This document shows positions 59,580 to 64,000 of a stretch of 64,000 nucleotides of DNA, in pieces (within the stretch, counting starts at the first letter, position 1; every line of letters begins with the position of its first letter). The translations under genes and the position numbers were made by a program. The notes beneath the pieces are model-generated. The model was not told the origin of the DNA. It saw nothing but the letters and a program-made list of their open reading frames with translations, and made no database searches. Origin of the DNA: Brachionus manjavacas (lineage: Eukaryota; Rotifera; Eurotatoria; Ploima; Brachionidae); contig JAHQIY010000017.1 in assembly GCA_019054805.1 (NCBI GenBank), forward strand, positions 1,240,001 through 1,304,000, read 5' to 3'.

Positions 59580-60075
59580 TAAAAGCACTATGTTTGAAGT
59601 AAATGAAGTTAAGATACACGGGGCTATTCCATTCCAGACTTTGTTCTATGATAGTCCTAAGTGTAAATATCTGGTCTATGCATCCTTTACCTCGTCTAAA
59701 TCCCGCTTGTTCTTCTCTAAGTATAACATCCAAGGAGTTCCTGATTCTTTTCAGTATTATGCTGCAGAACGCCTTGCTTGCTATTGGTAACAGTGTTTTT
59801 CCTCGCCAATTGTCACAAATAATTTTGTTTCCTTTCTCAAGGAGCTTGACTATTAGGCCTTTTGACCAGTCCTCTGGTATAATTTCTTGCCGCCATATCT
59901 TGCTGAAGAGGTCTTGTAATATCCCTATTGTGATCCTACTGTCAGCTTTCAACATTTCTGCTGTGACTCCGTCAATACCCGGGGCTTTTCTGTTTTTCAA
60001 AGCCTTTATCGCAGCTTCAGTTTCCATTAGGCTTGGCACTTCGGTGTTAATATCGAGGAAAAATTCAAATTTTAA
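59580..60075 (-). mobile_element. Non-LTR reverse transcriptase fragment, broken off at both ends
   Basis: One open frame of about 165 residues: DINTEVPSLMETEAAIKALK, NRKAPGIDGVTAEMLKAD, CDNWRGKTLL, LDVILREEQAGFRRGKGCID and QSLEWNSPVYLNFI. These are RT fingers and the start of the palm. The text diverges where the first palm aspartate should come (FIYFKHSAF), so the catalytic boxes are absent. It is a different family from the other LINE copies in the window. No endonuclease and no 3' tail remain. Confidence 0.85.
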
Positions 60076-60180
60076 TTCACCTGATATTATCTGACATCAA
60101 ATGATAATAGCTGATATCAGCTGATATGAGTAAAGTTTAAAAAAATAATATCAGATTATATGATGTGACAAGTTAACTTC
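60076..60180. repeat. Short degenerate repeats of the GATATCAGCTGATAT type
   Basis: CTGATATTATCTGACATC, then AGCTGATATCAGCTGATATG and AATATCAGATTATATGATG follow each other. The unit is a palindrome of about 10-12 bp repeated with changes, directly at the upstream edge of the RT fragment. Confidence 0.55.
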
Positions 60181-60666
60181 CAGCACTGTAATTAAAGTTG
60201 CAAATTTAAAACATATTGTTAGTCGTATTACATTACACATTGTGAGTTTTAGAACAAAAACAGAAATTTTAAATTGAATTAGTTTTTTTTTTACTTAGGT
60301 CTAAAATTCGTTCTAAAAACTTTGTATCACCCAAATTAATTCTCTCCAAATAGCCTACAAGTCTACAAAACTCTCAATGCATTACAAAATCATTGAAAAT
60401 AAATCGCAGAATGTTTGTAAAATCTAAATTCATTGTAAAAAATTTTTATCTTAAAATGATGGAATATAATTTGAAAATTGTTTTTTTTTTGATTAAATAG
60501 AATAAAAATCTTTTGTTAAAATGATCGTAATCTTTTGAAAAAACAAAAAAAATTTTCTTTTATTAAATGAAAAAAAATAAGCTAGTAAAAATTAATTGAT
60601 TTTTTCAATTCCTTAAGTTCGCTTGAAATATTTTTTTTTACTTGAAAAATTTTAAAATAAAAAAAA

Positions 60667-60739
60667 TGATCGCACCAAGGATCGAACTTGGGACCTCCTG
60701 TGTGTTAGACAGATGTGATAACCACTACACCATGCGATC
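60667..60739 (-). tRNA. trnV-AAC: tRNA-Val (AAC), copy 5
   Basis: Identical to the other copies, minus strand, with a T-rich tract downstream. Its 5' end faces copy 6 across a 106-bp spacer. Confidence 0.96.
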
Positions 60740-60845
60740 TCTTATTGATTAATATTTCAAAAAATATTTTATTTACTTTAATTGATAAAATTGTTAATTC
60801 ATCGTGATTAAATTTTATCTAAGGTATGAAATATTTAGGAAAAGA
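60740..60845. repeat. Spacer of the tRNA-Val cassette, inverted orientation (106 bp)
   Basis: Begins TCTTATTGATTAATATTTC and ends ATTTAGGAAAAGA. It is the reverse complement of 45789-45895 with a single-base length difference in an A/T run. Outside the flanking tRNAs the two loci share nothing that I can align. Confidence 0.95.
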
Positions 60846-60918
60846 GATCGCATGGTGTAGTGGTTATCACATCTGTCTAACACACAGGAGGTCCCAAGTT
60901 CGATCCTTGGTGCGATCA
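60846..60918 (+). tRNA. trnV-AAC: tRNA-Val (AAC), copy 6
   Basis: Identical to the other copies. TTTTTG follows as terminator. It forms the right half of the second head-to-head pair. Confidence 0.96.
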
Positions 60919-61238
60919 TTTTTGTGGCGAACAAATTTTTTTTTCATTTTACGAACAAAATACTAATTCTAAATAATTTATAAATTTATTAAAATAAAAC
61001 ATTTTGAAAAAAAAAAAAAGCGAATAAATTTTCTCATACGGATTCACTAAAATAGCAGAATTGATAGAAAAAAATATAAGAGAAGATCAAGAAATAGTCA
61101 ATGTTGAGAAAATAGCAAAGCTTCTCTTAAATTTATTCCACTATTCGATTAAATTTTATATTTATAAACTTTATTGGAAAAAGTCTTAAAAAAAACTTAT
61201 TAAAAAAATTCATTTATTTAATTTGTCAAGTATTTCAT
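60919..61238. other. Intergenic, 0.3 kb
   Basis: AT-rich. It contains the 3' UTR of the SHIPPO-repeat gene. Nothing else was recognised. Confidence 0.45.
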
Positions 61239-62106
61239 TTAATCTTGAACTTCAACTATTAAAGGAGCTTCGTATTGAGTGTGTCTGATGCCGAATGAGT
61301 ATCCTGGAGCCGCTCGTTTATTAATATTAACTCTCTCAGGCGAATGAGCACCAGGTCCTGGTTTAAGAGTCGAATCGCCTGGCATCACATTGCGGCCTAG
61401 CATGCTATAATGAGGAGCTTCTAATTTGTATTTGCCATTATAAACAACATTGTAATTGCCCGGTCCGGGAGTCTTTTATATAAAATAAAAATATTTCTAA
61501 ATTTTTTTCTCTTTATTACTTTTTGTAAATCTTCATGAAAACTTCCGATCTTGCTTCTGCCAGTCAGAGTATATGACGGGGCTTGTGATTTACTACTTTG
61601 AATAGTTTTACCCAACATGCCAGGCAAACTGTAATAATTAGGAGCTATTTTTGAAAATTTAAAATATTTTAATTAATTAACAATCAGATTCAATTTTTAC
61701 CAGGTGTATTATCAGTTCCCCTATATTTGTGTTTAACGCCGAATGTGTAAGACGGCTGCTTGTTGAAAACACCTTCCATGACTTTTTGTTCCTCAGGTTT
61801 ATACTTGCCTGGGCCTGGTGTATTCGAGTTGTTTTTGTCTGCATGTCTACTGTACAATGAATAAGCTGGAGTGCCGTCTTTTCCAGAGCGAGTTATTCTC
61901 GGATTCGGATAGTAAGCTGGACCAGGACTGCACTCATCCTTGAATTTGCCACTTTTCACTCCGAACGAGTAAGCTGCGGCTTTGAAATGCACACTTCTCG
62001 GATCGTGCTCTCTGACACCCATTAGACCTGGTAAACCGTATGCTGGACCCGGTGTGCTGTACATGGCCGAAATCGGACCTCTAGGCACTGTTGGCGTATA
62101 AACCAT
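61239..62106 (-). CDS. ODF3: SHIPPO-repeat protein, ODF3/CIMAP1 orthologue
   Basis: Ciliary and sperm-tail protein that binds microtubules. Three exons (62106-61701, 61644-61520, 61472-61239) give 254 residues, the length of human ODF3. SHIPPO (STPGPxxY) repeats occur throughout: STPGPAYGLPG, SPGPAYYPN, NTPGPGKYKPE, DNTPGAPNYYSLPG, TPGPGNYNVV and KPGPGAHSPE. Between them come the usual phrases PAYSLYSRH, PSYTFGVKHK and GYSFGIRH. Intron 1 splits a repeat and the other lies between repeats. Its presence says the organism builds motile cilia or flagellated sperm. Confidence 0.93.
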
Positions 62107-63156
62107 CTTTTATGCTTGCTCACAATCTAAAACAAAATTTTGAATCGAAAATTTTGAGCTTAAAATAAAAAAGCTTTAAAACTAAATCTCTTTTGTGGTA
62201 ACGAGAAAGTAAAAAATTGCTTAACAACAGAGCTCAATTAGCAAACTAATAGGTAACCTTTGAAAGTAGTTTTAGTAGTTTTAAAAATTAAAATATTTAT
62301 TAATAAAATTTAATCGACTTTTTATCATATCTATTAATTAAATTAAAAATAAAAAAATTCTTATCTTAATATATTTTTTTTTAAAAAATTCTAATTTTTA
62401 TTTTTTGATTTTATGTGATTTAATTCCTAAATTTATAAAATTGGAACTAAATTTATTAGGTGTTCAACAATCACGAACCTTCTAGAAAGCAACAGTTGCA
62501 TAACATTTTTTAACATGTAAAACAAATCCCCTAATTAAATAGAATTTGATTAAATTTAATCTAAAAATAATTTTTTGGACTTTTGCTTTAAAACTTATTA
62601 AAATTCTAAACCCGAAAATAAATTTATATTTTAAATTTGCCACTTTTGGTTGAAATTTATGGTTCTCTTGTTTTGTTCAGTTCGTTCTATGTTTTAGTGT
62701 GTATGTGTTGACGTTGACGACTTGCCAAGCAACTTATTTAGTAAATTGTGCTAATACTTGGAAAATAATTCTTCTATTACCACCTTTAGTATACACAGTT
62801 ACTTAATTTTTGGATCTAATAAGAAAGCAATTCAAAGCTCTATGTACAAGCACATTTGTTTCAAAATCTAGAAGGTCTTTTATTGCCAAGGTTTTCGAAA
62901 ATCAGGTGTTTGAGAATTTAATTTATGCAATTACTTAGCAGCCAAACAAATCTTCTGGTTGCCGTGGCACTTTTGACAAAAAATTAAACAATTTAAATCC
63001 TCAAAGAATCGAGTTGGGAAAATTAGTTTTTCTAATTGTAATAATTTTTTCCTCTTGAAAATTAAACAAATCATATATTAAAATAAATACATTAAATATA
63101 ATAATTTATTGACTAAAAATTAATATTTGACAATTTGAAAAAAAATTCGAAAAAAG
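62107..63156. other. Intergenic, 1.05 kb; no gene seen
   Basis: It holds the promoter of the SHIPPO-repeat gene and the 3' UTR of the small gene to its right. A less AT-rich patch at 62640-62980 has no open frame longer than a few dozen codons. Confidence 0.5.
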
Positions 63157-63531
63157 TCAATTTCTTGTCCTTTGAAGTTGAGCTCTATAGGTTTTATTTT
63201 TTTTTATTGAATTAAAATCTTGGTAAACAGTAACAATGCCAAAAAAACTAACTTTTTTTTTTGGGTGCTGTTTTTCACATTTAATGTTACACTCAAAAAT
63301 TGACTCATTTGAGACCGACATTGCCTTTTTGGGTTTAGGCGGAAGTTTAGAAGAAACTTGGACTATTTTTAAATCGTTTTTATTTTCTTGGCGCATTCGT
63401 AATTTTGAATTTTCTTGTATATTTTGTGTTTTCAAGATGAAATGTTGGACCGAAGATACTTTTGGATTCACTAACTTTTCAGCTTTTGATGATTTTTGGA
63501 ACATTTTTAAATCAGAAGTTTTAATCTCCAT
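63157..63531 (-). CDS. Small basic protein with a PP1-docking-like motif (unknown)
   Basis: 124 residues in one exon with an ATG in good context (AATAATGGAG). Very lysine-rich. The middle has SSKLPPKPKKAMSVSNE. Near residue 90 lies HPKKKVSFFGIVTVYQDFN. KKVSF fits the RVxF docking motif of protein phosphatase 1 regulators, and VSFxxxVTVYxF is a phrase seen around such motifs. No known domain is present. Codon use is similar to neighbouring genes. It might also be the 3' exon of a larger gene, but the start context argues for a complete small gene. Confidence 0.45.
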   Translation of the reverse strand: MEIKTSDLKMFQKSSKAEKLVNPKVSSVQHFILKTQNIQENSKLRMRQENKNDLKIVQVSSKLPPKPKKAMSVSNESIFECNIKCEKQHPKKKVSFFGIVTVYQDFNSIKKNKTYRAQLQRTRN

Positions 63532-64000
63532 TATTTGACTACTTTATGAAATTTAATACTTATTTATTTTTTATTTAATTGATGAAATATGATTTGCTTC
63601 ATTAGTTGTTTTTTATTTTATAGTAAAATTCCTATTTAAAAAAATTCGCAAATTTATTTCAATGAGAAAAGAAGAGATATGTTTTGATATCTCTTTTAAA
63701 AAACAATTTAGATATTTTGTCAATTTTTGTTTAGAATTTTACGAGGCGTACCAACTAAATTAATAAAGTAATAAAAAGCAATCAGCATTAAATTTAGTTC
63801 AATAAGTCGGTACAAGGATATCTTTATTTTTTAATATTTTAAAAATTTAAAAAACACTTAAATACAATATAATTATATTTCGATATAACATATATTTCGG
63901 GTTTTGTTTAATTTTTTTTTAATCATTCTACCTCTGATAATATTTTTTTTATTATTTTAGACTTATAATTCATAAATATTTTTCTAAATTAACACTCAAA
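63532..64000. other. Right end of window, AT-rich; nothing recognised
   Basis: No open frame, RNA gene or repeat could be supported. It probably includes the promoter of the small gene at 63531. Confidence 0.45.

Noticed and set aside
1-64000. CRISPR array, bacterial operon, phage or plasmid features
   Set aside because: No regular short repeats with unique spacers; spliced genes, pol III tRNAs and LINEs show a eukaryotic chromosome.

Overview
The window is animal nuclear DNA, very AT-rich (about three quarters A+T by eye). Short introns of about 50-70 bp dominate, with a few of 1-2.6 kb. The gene set is typical of animals with cilia and RNA interference: a UBR1/UBR2-type N-recognin, Argonaute, FBXO33, DIS3, EDC4, DEPDC7 and a SHIPPO-repeat axonemal protein. 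Standard code, GT-AG introns and the families fit a small AT-rich invertebrate. A monogonont rotifer is my best guess, but that is inference and not shown by any single feature.

Layout. 1-5204: most of a Ty3-type LTR retrotransposon on the minus strand, running off the left edge, with its 5' LTR at 4887-5204. It sits inside a mariner transposon whose 5' part continues to 5730. 6045-15888 (minus): a MEA1-like gene and, just upstream of it, a long UBR1/UBR2 ubiquitin ligase gene of about 20 exons, one intron holding a LINE relic. 16139-19378 (plus): a seven-exon slicer-type Argonaute, divergent from UBR with a 250-bp gap. 20205-21383 (minus): sphingosine-1-phosphate phosphatase. 23761-27182 (minus): FBXO33. 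27183-30450: repeats, a foldback element with 9-bp target duplication, and a 5'-truncated LINE. 30541-44129 (minus): three host genes in a row, DNAJC4-like, DIS3 and EDC4. 44530-44826 (plus): NDUFA4-like gene, divergent from EDC4. 44918-45968: three identical tRNA-Val(AAC) genes in alternating orientation. 46264-47025 (plus): a secreted protein with a GIN/DUF2807-like start. 47-52.8 kb: gene-poor, with LINE relics and a second foldback element. 52862-58090 (plus): DEPDC7. 58684-60918: three more identical tRNA-Val genes around a LINE fragment. 61239-62106 (minus): ODF3/CIMAP1 SHIPPO protein. 63157-63531 (minus): a small unknown protein with a PP1-docking-like motif.

For AGO, EDC4, DIS3, FBXO33, DNAJC4-like, DEPDC7 and ODF3 I traced every splice junction. 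In each case the exon lengths sum to a multiple of three and the protein length is close to that of the family (958, 1230, 988, 564, 243, 680 and 254 residues).

Biologically, three genes act in cytoplasmic or nuclear RNA silencing and decay (Argonaute, EDC4, DIS3). Two act in ubiquitin-mediated turnover (UBR, FBXO33). The remainder are housekeeping or ciliary genes. There is no sign that they form a pathway island. The most unusual structure is a tRNA-spacer-tRNA cassette: two head-to-head tRNA-Val genes flank a spacer of about 106 bp. The same spacer appears 15 kb away between the same two tRNAs but in the opposite orientation, differing by one base.
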